From JAQIBY01 sp963676165 (GTDB taxonomy: Bacteria; Bacteroidota; Bacteroidia; Bacteroidales; ML635J-15), in contig OY781043.1 of NCBI GenBank assembly GCA_963676165.1, forward strand, positions 3,472,001 through 3,536,000: a stretch of 64,000 bases of DNA, given 5' to 3'. Shown one piece after another: positions 17,032-27,100 of this stretch. Under the pieces are notes generated by a model. The model had not been told where the DNA came from, did no database searches, and was given only the letters and a program-made list of their open reading frames with translations. The translations under genes were made by a program, and so were the position numbers. How positions within the stretch are numbered: the stretch's first letter is position 1; the number at the start of each line of letters is the position of its first letter.

Positions 17032-19176
17032 ATGAAACGATTAGCGCTTAGTTTTTTACTTGGTATTTTAGTATTGATTAGCCCTCTGACAAAAGCAGAC
17101 GAGGGAATGTGGATTCCAATGTTGTTGGAAAAATACAACATTGAGGACATGCAGAAATTAGGATTTAAGCTTACTGCAGAAGACATTTACAGCATTAACC
17201 AAAGCAGTATGAAAGATGCGGTTATGATTTTTGGAGGTGGATGTACTGGTGAATTAATTTCTGATCAAGGTTTGTTGATTACAAATCACCACTGTGGTTA
17301 CGGAAACATCCAAAAACATAGTAGTTTGGAAAATGATTATTTAACTGACGGCTTCTGGGCCATGTCCAAAAAGGAAGAATTGGCAAATCCAGGACTTGAA
17401 GTTCGATTTTTAGTTCGCATGGAAGATGTTACTGAGGAAGCTCTAAAAGATGTTGATGAAAAGATGACAGAGCAACAACGTAGCATTACCATTGAGCAAA
17501 ACATTGCTAAAATTAAGAAAGCAACAGAAATAACAGATGCTGAGGAAATCATCATCAAACCTTTCTTTCATGGAAATCAGTATTTCATGTTTATCAACAA
17601 AGTGTATAAAGATGTTCGCTTAGTGGGAGCGCCACCTTCAGCCATTGGAAAATTTGGTGGAGACACTGACAACTGGATGTGGCCACGTCATACTGGTGAC
17701 TTTTCATTATTCAGAATTTACACTGCTCCTGACGGAAGTCCGGCAGAATATTCAGAGAATAATATCCCAATGAAAGCGAAACGTCATTTCCCGATTTCAT
17801 TGAAAGGTGTAGAACCTGGAGATTTTACCATGGTTTTTGGCTATCCGGGCAGCACAGAACAATATGTTCCGAGCTATAAGGTTGACATGGCAATGAACAC
17901 GAACAATCCGATTCGTATTGCGATGCGCACACGTATTTTAGATGTTATGAAAGCACACATGGAGTCAGATCCACTTATTCGCATTCAATATTCATCGAAA
18001 GCTGCTCGTATTGCCAACGGATGGAAAAAATGGATAGGCGAAAACAGAGGACTAAAACGTTTGGATGCCATTCAACGTAAACAAGCTGAAGAAGCAGAAT
18101 TTATTGCTGGGGCTAAAGGTGGAAAATACGATGGACTCATGGAAATGTACGAAAAAGAGTACACTGCACTCCAACCTACCGAGCGTATTATGACAGCAGT
18201 AGTCGAAGTGCTCAACGGGATGGAATTAATTAATCTTGCAACATCAAGCAATTATCTTATTCGTTATTCTGAAAGCAAAGACACTCCTGAAGAACGCATT
18301 GAAACCAGCTTAGAGTCTCTTAAATCTAAAGCAAAAGGATTTTATAAAGATTACAATCAAGAAGCATCCAAAGCAATTTTCAAGACCATAGTTGAGTATT
18401 ACATTCAAGAGATTGAATCAGAATATTGGCCAGAAAGCATCCAAACAATTCATGAAAAAGGGATTGATAAAAGCACAGACAAAATATTTGATAAGTCTTT
18501 GTTAGCCAACGAAGAAAAGCTCAATGACTTTTTGGATGGGTACAAATCTAAGCAATACAAAAAATTGAAAAACGATCCAATTTTCACAATTTACGAAGAG
18601 TTTGTAAACATGTACCGCAGCGACTTAAGTCCCTCTTACACTGCCCATCATGCTGTGATTGATAGTTTGGACAGAATCTACATGCAAGCTCAAATGGAAT
18701 TCCGCAAAGAAAAAGTTTTCTATCCAGATGCAAACTTCACTTTGCGTGTTGCCTTTGGTCAGGTAGATCATTATTACCCAAGAGATGCAGTGAAATATGA
18801 GCATTTCACAACCCTCGAAGGAATTATGGAAAAAGACAATCCGGAAATTTATGATTACGATGTACCAGAAAAACTGAGAATACTTTATAATAAAAAAGAC
18901 TACGGTCAATATGCAGACAAAGACGGAAAAATCCACGTTTGTTTTATTGCAACCAATCATACAACCGGAGGAAATTCAGGTTCTCCTGTACTTGATTCAG
19001 AAGGAAATTTGATTGGTATTAATTTCGATAGAAACTGGGAAGGTACAATGAGTGATTTAATGTATGATCCAGACATGTGCAGAAACATTAGCTTGGATGT
19101 TCGTTATGCATTATTCATCATCGATAAAATGGCAGGAGCCTCACATTTAATTGATGAGATGACACTTATCCGTTAA
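17032..19176 (+). CDS. S46 dipeptidyl-peptidase, DPP11-like
   Basis: Periplasmic serine exopeptidase releasing dipeptides from the N-terminus of oligopeptides, part of protein-fed energy metabolism in Bacteroidota. Signal peptide at 1-22 (ending LTKADEGMW). Catalytic triad parts: NHHCGYG (His) in the N-terminal half and GGNSGSPV (Ser) near residue 648. Eighteen residues after that Ser lies Arg in NFDRNWEG; in characterised DPP11 enzymes Arg at Ser655+18 (Arg673) sets preference for Asp/Glu at P1, while DPP7 has Gly there. So I predict acidic-residue specificity. 714 aa is the usual size. It closes the operon begun at 14179. Confidence 0.92.
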   Translation: MKRLALSFLLGILVLISPLTKADEGMWIPMLLEKYNIEDMQKLGFKLTAEDIYSINQSSMKDAVMIFGGGCTGELISDQGLLITNHHCGYGNIQKHSSLENDYLTDGFWAMSKKEELANPGLEVRFLVRMEDVTEEALKDVDEKMTEQQRSITIEQNIAKIKKATEITDAEEIIIKPFFHGNQYFMFINKVYKDVRLVGAPPSAIGKFGGDTDNWMWPRHTGDFSLFRIYTAPDGSPAEYSENNIPMKAKRHFPISLKGVEPGDFTMVFGYPGSTEQYVPSYKVDMAMNTNNPIRIAMRTRILDVMKAHMESDPLIRIQYSSKAARIANGWKKWIGENRGLKRLDAIQRKQAEEAEFIAGAKGGKYDGLMEMYEKEYTALQPTERIMTAVVEVLNGMELINLATSSNYLIRYSESKDTPEERIETSLESLKSKAKGFYKDYNQEASKAIFKTIVEYYIQEIESEYWPESIQTIHEKGIDKSTDKIFDKSLLANEEKLNDFLDGYKSKQYKKLKNDPIFTIYEEFVNMYRSDLSPSYTAHHAVIDSLDRIYMQAQMEFRKEKVFYPDANFTLRVAFGQVDHYYPRDAVKYEHFTTLEGIMEKDNPEIYDYDVPEKLRILYNKKDYGQYADKDGKIHVCFIATNHTTGGNSGSPVLDSEGNLIGINFDRNWEGTMSDLMYDPDMCRNISLDVRYALFIIDKMAGASHLIDEMTLIR

Positions 19177-19208
19177 ACTTTATTAATTTTACATTTCAAA
19201 ATCACATT

Positions 19209-19700
19209 ATGATAAACAAAGTTATTTTAGTTGGAAATATTGGGAAAGATCCCGATGTCAATTATATTCAACCCGATGTTGCAGTGGCAAACTTCCCATT
19301 GGCAACGGACGAATCATACAAACGCAAGGATGGTAATTGGGAAAACCGTTCCACTTGGCACAATATTGTCGCGTGGAGAAATACTGCCCAATATGCAGAA
19401 AACAATATCCGTAAAGGACAACTTGTGTATGTTGAAGGTAAGATTCAAACTCGTAAATACGAGGACAAAAACGGTCAAGAACGATACATTACTGAGATTG
19501 TTGCAAATTCAGTGCGTATTTTAAATAAGCGTGATGGCTCAGAGGGCAATTACAGCGCAGGAAACAGCCAACAAGCAGCAAATTCAAACAATGCACAAAC
19601 AAACAATTACTCTGCACCAACCAATGATCCAAAACCGGTTCAAAACGATGATCCGTTTGGAAATGATGGTGGTAACGTTGATGATGATTTACCATTTTAA
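19209..19700 (+). CDS. ssb: Single-stranded DNA-binding protein
   Basis: Homotetrameric ssDNA-binding protein of replication and repair. OB fold at 1-110 (NKVILVGNIGKDPDV, WHNIVAWRNTAQYAE, LVYVEGKIQTRKYED), a Gln/Asn-rich flexible linker, and the acidic C-terminal tip DDDLPF that recruits partner proteins. 163 aa. The order ssb-gldE-gldD is a recurrent arrangement in Bacteroidota and supports the neighbouring calls. Confidence 0.97.
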   Translation: MINKVILVGNIGKDPDVNYIQPDVAVANFPLATDESYKRKDGNWENRSTWHNIVAWRNTAQYAENNIRKGQLVYVEGKIQTRKYEDKNGQERYITEIVANSVRILNKRDGSEGNYSAGNSQQAANSNNAQTNNYSAPTNDPKPVQNDDPFGNDGGNVDDDLPF

Positions 19701-19712
19701 TCCACTTGCGTG

Positions 19713-20981
19713 ATGGAAATAATTATTGGCATTGCTGTCATTGTTTTGTTATTGTTTTTCTCTGCTATGATCTCAGGATCTGAGGTTGCCTATTTTTCAC
19801 TTACAGGAACTAACAAGCAAGAGCTTACAAACAAAAACACAAAATCAGCAAAAGCCGTTTTACAGTTATTAAAAAATCCAGAAAAATTGCTTGCCACAAT
19901 CCTTGTGGCAAACAATTTTGTGAATGTGGGCATTATCATCATATCTTCCTATATTACACAACCACTAATGGAAGGCATACAATCCACTGCATTGCAGTTT
20001 ATTATTCAGGTAGTTGCCTTGACATTTCTCCTTTTACTTTTTGGAGAATTAATGCCCAAGGTTTACGCCAATGAGTATTCCATGAAACATGCATTACGCA
20101 TGTCCAGACCATTGCTTTTTGTTTCAGGTATCTTTTCTCCATTAAGTGCTCTCTTAACCAGCAGCACCAATGTGATAAATAAGCGACTCAAAAAGCATCA
20201 TCAGAATTTAAGCATGGATGAGCTTTCTCATGCCATAGAACTTGCTTCCGACGATTTATCTGAAGAAAAAGACATGTTGGAAGGGATTGTCAAATTTAGC
20301 AATATCCAGGTAAGAGAAATTATGCGTCCACGTGTTGATGTCGTTTCAATAGACATTAAACACAGCTTAAACAAGGTTATTTCTGTCATTGTGGAATCGG
20401 GATACTCACGCATTCCTGTATGCGATGGAAATTTTGATCATATCCGAGGAATACTTTATATTAAGGATTTACTTCCTCACCTAAAAGTTGAAGACAAAAA
20501 TTCGTTTGAATGGCAAAAATTAATTCGGGAACATTACTTTATCCCTGAATCCAAAAAGATTTCCGAATTACTTGAAGAATTTCAGCAAAAGAAAATCCAC
20601 ATGGCTATTGTGATCGATGAATACGGAGGAAGCAGCGGACTTATTACCATGGAGGATATTCTGGAAGAAATTGTGGGTGAAATTTCCGATGAATCGGATG
20701 TTGAAGACAAGCCATACAAGAAGCAAAAGAACGATGTATGGGAATTTACTGCAAGTGTCAGTCTGAATGACTTTTGTAAAATCATGGAATGTGATTTTGA
20801 AACATTCAATGAAATCCGAGGTGATGCAGATTCATTAGCGGGATTGATTTTAGAAATTTTAGGAGAAATGCCAAGTCAAAATGAGATTATTCAGATTTCC
20901 GGCTTTCAATTCAAAATCGTTTCCGTTGATAACCGACGAATTAAAACAATAGAAGTAAAGAAAGTGCATGAAAATAAATAA
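19713..20981 (+). CDS. gldE: GldE-like CNNM/CBS-domain membrane protein
   Basis: Gliding-motility-associated protein of the CorC/HlyC family. Domains in order: N-terminal CNNM transmembrane domain (four hydrophobic segments in the first 150 residues, starting IIIGIAVIVLLLFFSAMIS), a tandem CBS pair (VREIMRPRVDVVSI ... YSRIPVCDG; HMAIVIDEYGGSSGLITMED), and a C-terminal transporter-associated CorC_HlyC domain. I prefer ATG 19713 over the GTG at 19710. It overlaps gldD by 14 bases. GldE is thought to assist GldD; a role in metal transport is known only for relatives. Confidence 0.9.
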   Translation: MEIIIGIAVIVLLLFFSAMISGSEVAYFSLTGTNKQELTNKNTKSAKAVLQLLKNPEKLLATILVANNFVNVGIIIISSYITQPLMEGIQSTALQFIIQVVALTFLLLLFGELMPKVYANEYSMKHALRMSRPLLFVSGIFSPLSALLTSSTNVINKRLKKHHQNLSMDELSHAIELASDDLSEEKDMLEGIVKFSNIQVREIMRPRVDVVSIDIKHSLNKVISVIVESGYSRIPVCDGNFDHIRGILYIKDLLPHLKVEDKNSFEWQKLIREHYFIPESKKISELLEEFQQKKIHMAIVIDEYGGSSGLITMEDILEEIVGEISDESDVEDKPYKKQKNDVWEFTASVSLNDFCKIMECDFETFNEIRGDADSLAGLILEILGEMPSQNEIIQISGFQFKIVSVDNRRIKTIEVKKVHENK

Positions 20982-21555
20982 ACTACATAATTTGCTCATC
21001 GCTTTTGTTTTGATTTCAAGCTTTGTTCTTGTATCATGCAAAGGGAAAAACAACGGCACTCCTAAACCGAAAGCCTATTTTCGAATTGATTTTCCTGAAA
21101 AAGCGTATCGGCAATACGAAAGTGACTGCCCTTTCACATTCCAATATCCTGAATACAGCATTATTTATCCCGGACAAGATCCAAACCCTTGTTGGGTAAA
21201 CATCGATTTCCCAATAAACAACGCAACGATTTTCTTAACATACAAGCCCATAGAAAACAATCTTGTTGATCTGACAGAAGATGCGCGTGAATTTGCATAT
21301 CAGCATACCGTAAAGGCAGAATCAATCAATGAGCTCTCCTTTGAAAATGACAGCTTAGGAACCTATGGAATACTGTATAATTTAAAAGGAAATGTTGCCT
21401 CTTCAGTTCAGTTTTACCTTACAGATTCTGTCAACCATTATTTACGAGGAGCGCTGTATTTCAATTGCAGACCAAACAAAGACAGCTTAGCTCCTGCAAT
21501 TGATTTTATTCGAGAGGACATTGTCCATCTCATGGAAACCACAGAATGGAAATAA
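20968..21555 (+). CDS. gldD: GldD gliding-motility lipoprotein
   Basis: Lipoprotein required for gliding and secretion in gliding Bacteroidota. Lipobox at residues 21-24 (VLVSC), then the family signature KPKAYFRIDFPEKAY at about 34-48. 195 aa matches the family. Overlapping genes on both sides (gldE upstream, phosphopantetheinyl transferase via TAATG downstream) indicate tight translational coupling. Likely anchored in the cell envelope by its lipid. Confidence 0.95.
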   Translation: MKINKLHNLLIAFVLISSFVLVSCKGKNNGTPKPKAYFRIDFPEKAYRQYESDCPFTFQYPEYSIIYPGQDPNPCWVNIDFPINNATIFLTYKPIENNLVDLTEDAREFAYQHTVKAESINELSFENDSLGTYGILYNLKGNVASSVQFYLTDSVNHYLRGALYFNCRPNKDSLAPAIDFIREDIVHLMETTEWK

Positions 21556-22139
21556 TGAAAACTGAATTGGTATATCAAGATGATAAGATTCAAATTTTCA
21601 TTGCTTCTCTCCCAACCAATGAAGAAAATATTTCCCTTCTAAATCCTGACGATCTTACTGCATACAAGAAAATCAGCAGTCAAAGTCGCAAAATGGAGTT
21701 TCTCGGTGTAAGATTGCTATTGCATCATGCTGGAATACAAGGAAAAATTAGTTATCAAAACAAAAAGCCTATTTTATCTGGAGATCTGAATCTTAGTATT
21801 TCACATAACAAAACACATGTGGCGGTAGGCTTATCAAAAATAGCGTGTGGAATTGACATTGAGCATATCGGAGCACGGGTACTGCGTATTCAGTCACGTT
21901 TCCTCACTGATTTTGAAATGCAATTGGCAGGGAGTGATTTAGTCAGAAACAGTCTGATGTGGTCAGCGAAGGAGGCTGCTTATAAATTAGATAACTCATT
22001 GATTGATTTTAAACAAGATATGGAGATTCTTGAGTTGGATGAAGACAAACAAATTGTCAAAATGAGATGCTCTCAAAATGAAAGGATACTTCATTTTCGG
22101 ATTTTCAATGACAATGTAATTTGCTGGATTACTGCTTAA
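21555..22139 (+). CDS. 4'-phosphopantetheinyl transferase, Sfp type
   Basis: Transfers phosphopantetheine from CoA to carrier proteins. Core motifs: LSISHNKTHVAVGLS, GIDIEHIGARVLRIQSRFL with the Mg-binding Asp-x-Glu, and WSAKEAAYKLDN. About 195 aa, a compact Sfp/AcpT form. I choose ATG 21555, which overlaps the gldD stop as TAATG; an ATG nine bases earlier is also in frame. Location right after gldD is common in this phylum. Confidence 0.9.
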   Translation: MKTELVYQDDKIQIFIASLPTNEENISLLNPDDLTAYKKISSQSRKMEFLGVRLLLHHAGIQGKISYQNKKPILSGDLNLSISHNKTHVAVGLSKIACGIDIEHIGARVLRIQSRFLTDFEMQLAGSDLVRNSLMWSAKEAAYKLDNSLIDFKQDMEILELDEDKQIVKMRCSQNERILHFRIFNDNVICWITA

Positions 22140-22140
22140 C

Positions 22141-22361
22141 TTAACGTGAGTTCGACGTAAGAAATCTAAAACAGAAAGTCATTTTGATGTCAGATTTAGC
22201 CTAATAAAATACGAAGTAGTAACGGGTTACTTCAAGGATTTTTTAGGCAAAAGATGGTTTTAAAATGACTTTCCTTTACAGGCTTCAAATATTTCCCCAT
22301 ATTCGTTCATGAAAATATCTTTTGAAGCTGGTTTGGATTTCTTAGATCGAATTCACGTTAA
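22141..22361. repeat. MITE-like palindromic element
   Basis: A 221-bp element with 26-bp terminal inverted repeats (22141-22166 and 22336-22361) that match at 23 positions, sharing the core TTAACGTGA and TAAGAAATC. Inside is a second exact 12-bp inverted pair GAAAGTCATTTT (22174-22185) and AAAATGACTTTC (22262-22273), and a further weak pair around GGCTTC / GAAGC. It encodes nothing. It lies exactly between two convergent stop codons, touching that of the lipoprotein gene, and could serve both as terminator. A non-autonomous transposon or a chromosomal REP/BIME-like repeat would look like this. Confidence 0.7.
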
Positions 22362-22787
22362 TTAGACGTTTCCTCGTGTAATTTTCCAAACATCTTCTGT
22401 ACGGAAAGTAAAGTGATATGATTCTCTTTCCACACCAGAAAAATCATTAGAGTAATCGGAATTAATGGTCCAATCTTCGGAGTTTAAGATATCACTGTGT
22501 AAGAAAATGTCATCCGGAGTAAGGAATTCAACTGAATCGACATCGCCAAAAGGAGTTTCTTTCGAAACACTTGCTGAGGACTCTGCATCAAAATATCTTT
22601 CTATAGTGGTATGTGCAGGGATTAAAATAGTATCTGTGATTTCTGAAAAATTGTGATGCAAAACAAGACGAACATCAACGTTTGTTTGATTTTCAAACTC
22701 CTGAACAACGACAGACTCCGTCTCACAAGAGAACATTGCTGGTATGAGCAGCAAAATTATGAGATATGGAGTTAAACGTTTCATCAT
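22362..22787 (-). CDS. Hypothetical lipoprotein
   Basis: 141-residue lipoprotein with a typical signal and lipobox AMFSCETE near residue 21. The remainder is a short beta-rich domain (VDVRLVLHHNFSEITDTILI) with no family I know. Its stop abuts the MITE-like palindrome, and it is convergent with the phosphopantetheinyl transferase gene. Could be a surface or periplasmic protein of core function. Confidence 0.7.
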   Translation of the reverse strand: MMKRLTPYLIILLLIPAMFSCETESVVVQEFENQTNVDVRLVLHHNFSEITDTILIPAHTTIERYFDAESSASVSKETPFGDVDSVEFLTPDDIFLHSDILNSEDWTINSDYSNDFSGVERESYHFTFRTEDVWKITRGNV

Positions 22788-23274
22788 TGCATCTTTATTA
22801 ATTAGACGCCTGAGAGTGGATAGCGTTGCGTCAATAAGGTACTAAATTTTGATGGAATACATTTATTCATCCACTAACACACAGAATATCAGGATTAAAT
22901 AAAATTGTGAGATTTGCAGAAATGGAATTCACAACACAAATTTTTTAGCGCTGAATCCTCAACCCCCATTAATCTGTCTTTCCTATGCATTGGAGTCTTT
23001 TTTCAATGCCTTCAGAAGCATTCTACAACAAGCTTTTTGACAATTTACCAAACAAAATAAATAAGCAATTGCTTTTTCATCGATTTTGTTTATATTTGAA
23101 GGAAGCAAACAAACCTATAGATATATGACAAATATTGGATGTATTCGTTAGGTTTTGTGAGGGGATAAAAGAGTTAGGGGCAAGCGCAACGCGTTGATTA
23201 TCAGAAAGCATTTCAAGATACAAAAAATCGCAAAAGACTTCTTCTGAAAAGAAAAATCTACTATACAAATTTAT
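22788..23274. other. Intergenic junction before the defence genes
   Basis: About 490 bases with no convincing gene. Contains small hairpins (GACGC...GCGTC near 22804-22833; AATGC...GCATT near 23007). No integrase, tRNA end or direct repeat was seen that would mark how the downstream accessory DNA entered. Base composition becomes more AT-rich towards the right. Confidence 0.4.
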
Positions 23275-23282
23275 TATCTTTG
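23275..23282 (+). promoter_or_regulatory. Candidate Bacteroidota -7 box for hamAB
   Basis: TATCTTTG fits the TAnnTTTG consensus, about 70 bases before the hamA start. No clear -33 TTG lies at the right spacing, so support is weak. Confidence 0.35.
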
Positions 23283-23352
23283 GTGATGAAAAGAAGAATA
23301 ATTTAATGTTCTATAAAACAAAATATTAAAGTACCTTTATCGTTTTTTTATT

Positions 23353-24186
23353 ATGCACGTACACAAGAAAATAGACATATCCGTAATTGATTCTTTTTTA
23401 GAAAAATTTGCAAATAAATATTTAGAACAACGTTCTGAAACACAATTCGATTATAAAAGCATAAATGAACAAGTTCTATTTAATAATTTAGGATTTGGCA
23501 CCGAAGCTTTAAAACAAATTATAACAAAAAAAGCGATACCAATTGATAAAAAGAGAGAACGAGCGTTAGAGCCTGCCATTCTTAATGATATATACAGAAG
23601 CGACTTAGGTGAATTATTGATGACATATTACTTTGAAGAAAAATTACCTGAAGGTGAAAGATTCATTATTCCTCTAAAAAATATAACTTTTCGAGAAAGA
23701 GCAGAGTTACCTGGTCGTGGTTTAGATGCTATCGGGTATCGTAAAGTATCTGATGAAAAAATAGAAATACTTTTAGGTGAAGCAAAAGTTTCTGCAGACA
23801 AGAAAACTCCTCCACCTGTTGTAGATCAAACAAAAGATTCCATCTATCAAACTCAATTAAAACATAAGAATGAAACATCAGTAGTTATTCAAAGATTATC
23901 TGATTATGCTCGCCGATTAAATTCAAAAGATGCAGGAATTATTGGTTTTGCAATTATTAGTCTAGAACATAACCTTACAGACAAATGTTCAATTACATAT
24001 GGATGTACATTAGTTAGAGATTATACTTGTGTTAATGGAACAACCGACTTTGGAAAGATGAAAACGAATCAAGCTGAATTTGAACCAAATAGTGTTCATT
24101 TTTCAATTCTTTCATTTAGTAACAAAAGCATAAATGAGACTGTTAATCAGTTTTACACAAAAGTACAAGAACTGATAGCTGAATAA
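23353..24186 (+). CDS. hamA: HamA, Hachiman defence nuclease (DUF1837)
   Basis: Effector of the Hachiman anti-phage system. The PD-(D/E)XK core is visible: Glu87 in YRSDLGELL, Asp125 in GRGLDAIGYR and Glu143-x-Lys145 in LLGEAKVSAD. 277 aa matches HamA. In studied systems HamA binds HamB, which holds it in check; DNA damage or aberrant DNA sensed by the helicase releases HamA to degrade DNA. The gene is 1 base from hamB and in the same direction, which is the diagnostic two-gene layout. Strongly AT-rich codon use, unlike the core genes to the left. Confidence 0.92.
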   Translation: MHVHKKIDISVIDSFLEKFANKYLEQRSETQFDYKSINEQVLFNNLGFGTEALKQIITKKAIPIDKKRERALEPAILNDIYRSDLGELLMTYYFEEKLPEGERFIIPLKNITFRERAELPGRGLDAIGYRKVSDEKIEILLGEAKVSADKKTPPPVVDQTKDSIYQTQLKHKNETSVVIQRLSDYARRLNSKDAGIIGFAIISLEHNLTDKCSITYGCTLVRDYTCVNGTTDFGKMKTNQAEFEPNSVHFSILSFSNKSINETVNQFYTKVQELIAE

Positions 24187-24187
24187 T

Positions 24188-27100
24188 ATGAATAATATTA
24201 TTGATACCATATTACAAAAAGATACAATAATTTCACTTTTAAATGAAAGCGAAAAGATTTATGTATTTGAGCAATTAGGACTTCCACTTAGTTCGGAATT
24301 GAATAATAAGGAATTACTAAGACTTGCATTCTTTTTATCCAATTCAATTTTCACAAATGAAGCTGACATTTCCAGTCAAACAAAAGAAATTACATATAAA
24401 TTATTAAAATCGTGCAATATTGAATCGGTTGAAAATGCAGAACCTTTTTATGATATTTTTGGAATAGAAGGAATAGATTCAACTAATCTCTATTATTTTT
24501 ATTTAGCAAATCTTGCATTAAAAGCAGACAAGCAAATTTGCATACGAATTGATTTAAAAAAATTTTCTGTATCAACAAATGAAAATTCTAATTGGAAAAA
24601 TCGATTACTTAATAAAACCATAGAAGCGTATATTTTATTAGTAAGAAAACAAAATGGTTTTTCTGACATTGAAAAAGCACTATCAATTATTGAAATATTA
24701 AAAGAAGAACAAAATAGATATGAAGAAACATATCTAAAACAATTTTCATTAGCAAATGAAGTTAATGAAGCATATATATTGCTTTCGATATATCATTTAT
24801 CAAAGGCTGTTGTTGAAACAGCAAATTATTTAAAAAATGGATATGATTACAAAGAAAGATTAGATGCTGTCATAAGGCAGCATTTAGATATAGCAAAAAA
24901 AACCGCAAAAAATGAGCATAGATTAATCAGTCTATTCAATCTATTTGAATTTGGCTTAAATTCTATGTATAAGAATGCGATATGGACTCAAACAAAGTTC
25001 AACGATAAAATTAAAGAGCTTTGTAAGAAGAAAGCAACTTCTGGAATATTAGAATTATTACCATCTCAACAAAAAGCTTTAGACAACAACTTATTAAATG
25101 TTGCAGCAAATGTCACAGTTTTACAAATGCCGACAAGTGCAGGAAAAACTTTATTAGCCGAGTTCAACATTATTGTAACTAAAGCATTAAGAGCGGACGC
25201 TAAAATCATATATATTGTCCCTTCTAGAGCATTAGTAAATCAAGTATATTATGATTTAAAAACAGATTTAGAATCGTTAGGATTTGCTATAGAAAAAACA
25301 TCTTCAGCAATTGAAATTGACCCAACAGAAGATTCTTTTTTAAATGGAGAAGAAAAAATAGACATTCTTGTATCAACACCAGAAAAATTAGATTTACTAA
25401 TAAGAAGAAAACATACTTCTGTTGAAGACGTTTCTCTTTTTATTCTTGACGAAGCACATACAATTCAAAATGGGGAACGAGGAGCAAAACTTGAATTACT
25501 ACTTGCTATTTTAAGACGAGAAAGGCCTAACGCTAAATATATGTTATTATCTCCATTTATAAAGAATGCTGGAGACACTATTACAGAATGGCTTGGTGGC
25601 GGAAATTCAATCGCAATAGACTGGAAGCCATCTGAAAAACTAATATTAGGCATTAACACCCACATAACACCCAAACGTACAAAAAATGAAGTCCACATAG
25701 AAGTACTTCCGTCTCCTTATGAGTCTGTTAAACCAATAGGAAAAACTATTATTTCTAATCCGTATACAATAAATAGTACAGGAGAAAAAGATAAAATTCT
25801 TGAATTCTCTTTAAATCATTTTTCGGAATCAGAGAAGACATTCTTGGTATTATGTTATGGAAAAGGTACTGCAAACTCTAGGGCAAATTTTATATATGAT
25901 AAAGTTAGCAGTTACACACCTAACGATGATGTCAAATTGGTTAAAAAATTCATTGACGATGAAATAGGAAAACAAACAACCCTTTCTAAGGTAATAGAGA
26001 AAGGCATTGTTACTCATCATTCAGGAATGTCTGATGAAACAAAACTATTGGTAGAACATTTAATTAGAGAGAAACAAATTCAATACGTTTGTGCGACAAC
26101 AACAATAGCAGAAGGAGTTAATTTTCCTGTTTCAACAGTTTTTTTTGATGATTATAGAAGAGGAAGCTACAACAAATTGGACGCTAACGACTTTTGGAAT
26201 ATTGCTGGACGTGCAGGTAGAACCTTAATCGACAATTATGGAAAAATAATACTGCCATTCAATAGTGACACCAATATAGAAAGTGCAAAAAATCTAATTA
26301 GCAGTAGTGCTAATGTTTTATCTAGTTCTTTAGCTGAACTATTTGATAATGCAAATATCATTGAACAAAAATTAAACGAAACAAATGGACTAAGTGAATT
26401 ATTTAGAAACTATTCTAGTTCACTCTCCCCTCTTATACAATATTTCGTACACCTCCTTACCGTTGGAGAGAATGAATATTATGTTTCAGAAATAGAGGAT
26501 CTTTTTAAAGATTCTTTAGAGTATTATTTGCTTGATTCCGAAGAGAAAAAAGAAAGATTTATATCTATTTGTAAATCAATTTACTTACACATACAATCTA
26601 AATTTCAAGATAAAGGAGTTTTGTCTTTTGCAGACAAAACAGGTTTCTCTGTTCCATCTGTATTAAATGTAATGAATCAAGCATCTCAAAATCCTGAAAT
26701 AAGAGATTTAAACAGTTGGTCAAAAGAACAATTATTCAACAAACAAAATCCAAGTAACCTAGCTGAGAAAATAAAGGTAATTGCTGCTCTTAGAGAAACT
26801 CAATTAGGTATAGAAGATAGTAAAACGCCTTTTAATCCAGAAGTATATGCCAAGATTATAATTGATTGGGTAAAAGGAAATAAACTCTCTAATATCTCTG
26901 ACATTCACCCTGCATTCAGATCCTCTGGGCAAAATGAAATTGAAACAGAAAAGAAAATAACAGATTTTGTAAAGAAAATGAATGATATAAGATTCAAAAC
27001 ATCTTGGGGTTTAAGTGCATTAGAAGGTATTGTCAAAGGGAACGAAGAAATTTCAGATTCTTATATTCCTTCATTAGTATATTTTGGTGTAGACAATGAA

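Noticed and set aside
23077..23268. 63-residue - strand frame before hamA
   Set aside because: No start context, no recognisable domain, AT-rich junction sequence.
22788..23352. Integration site (tRNA end, att repeats) for the accessory region
   Set aside because: No tRNA-like sequence, integrase gene or matching direct repeat was found.
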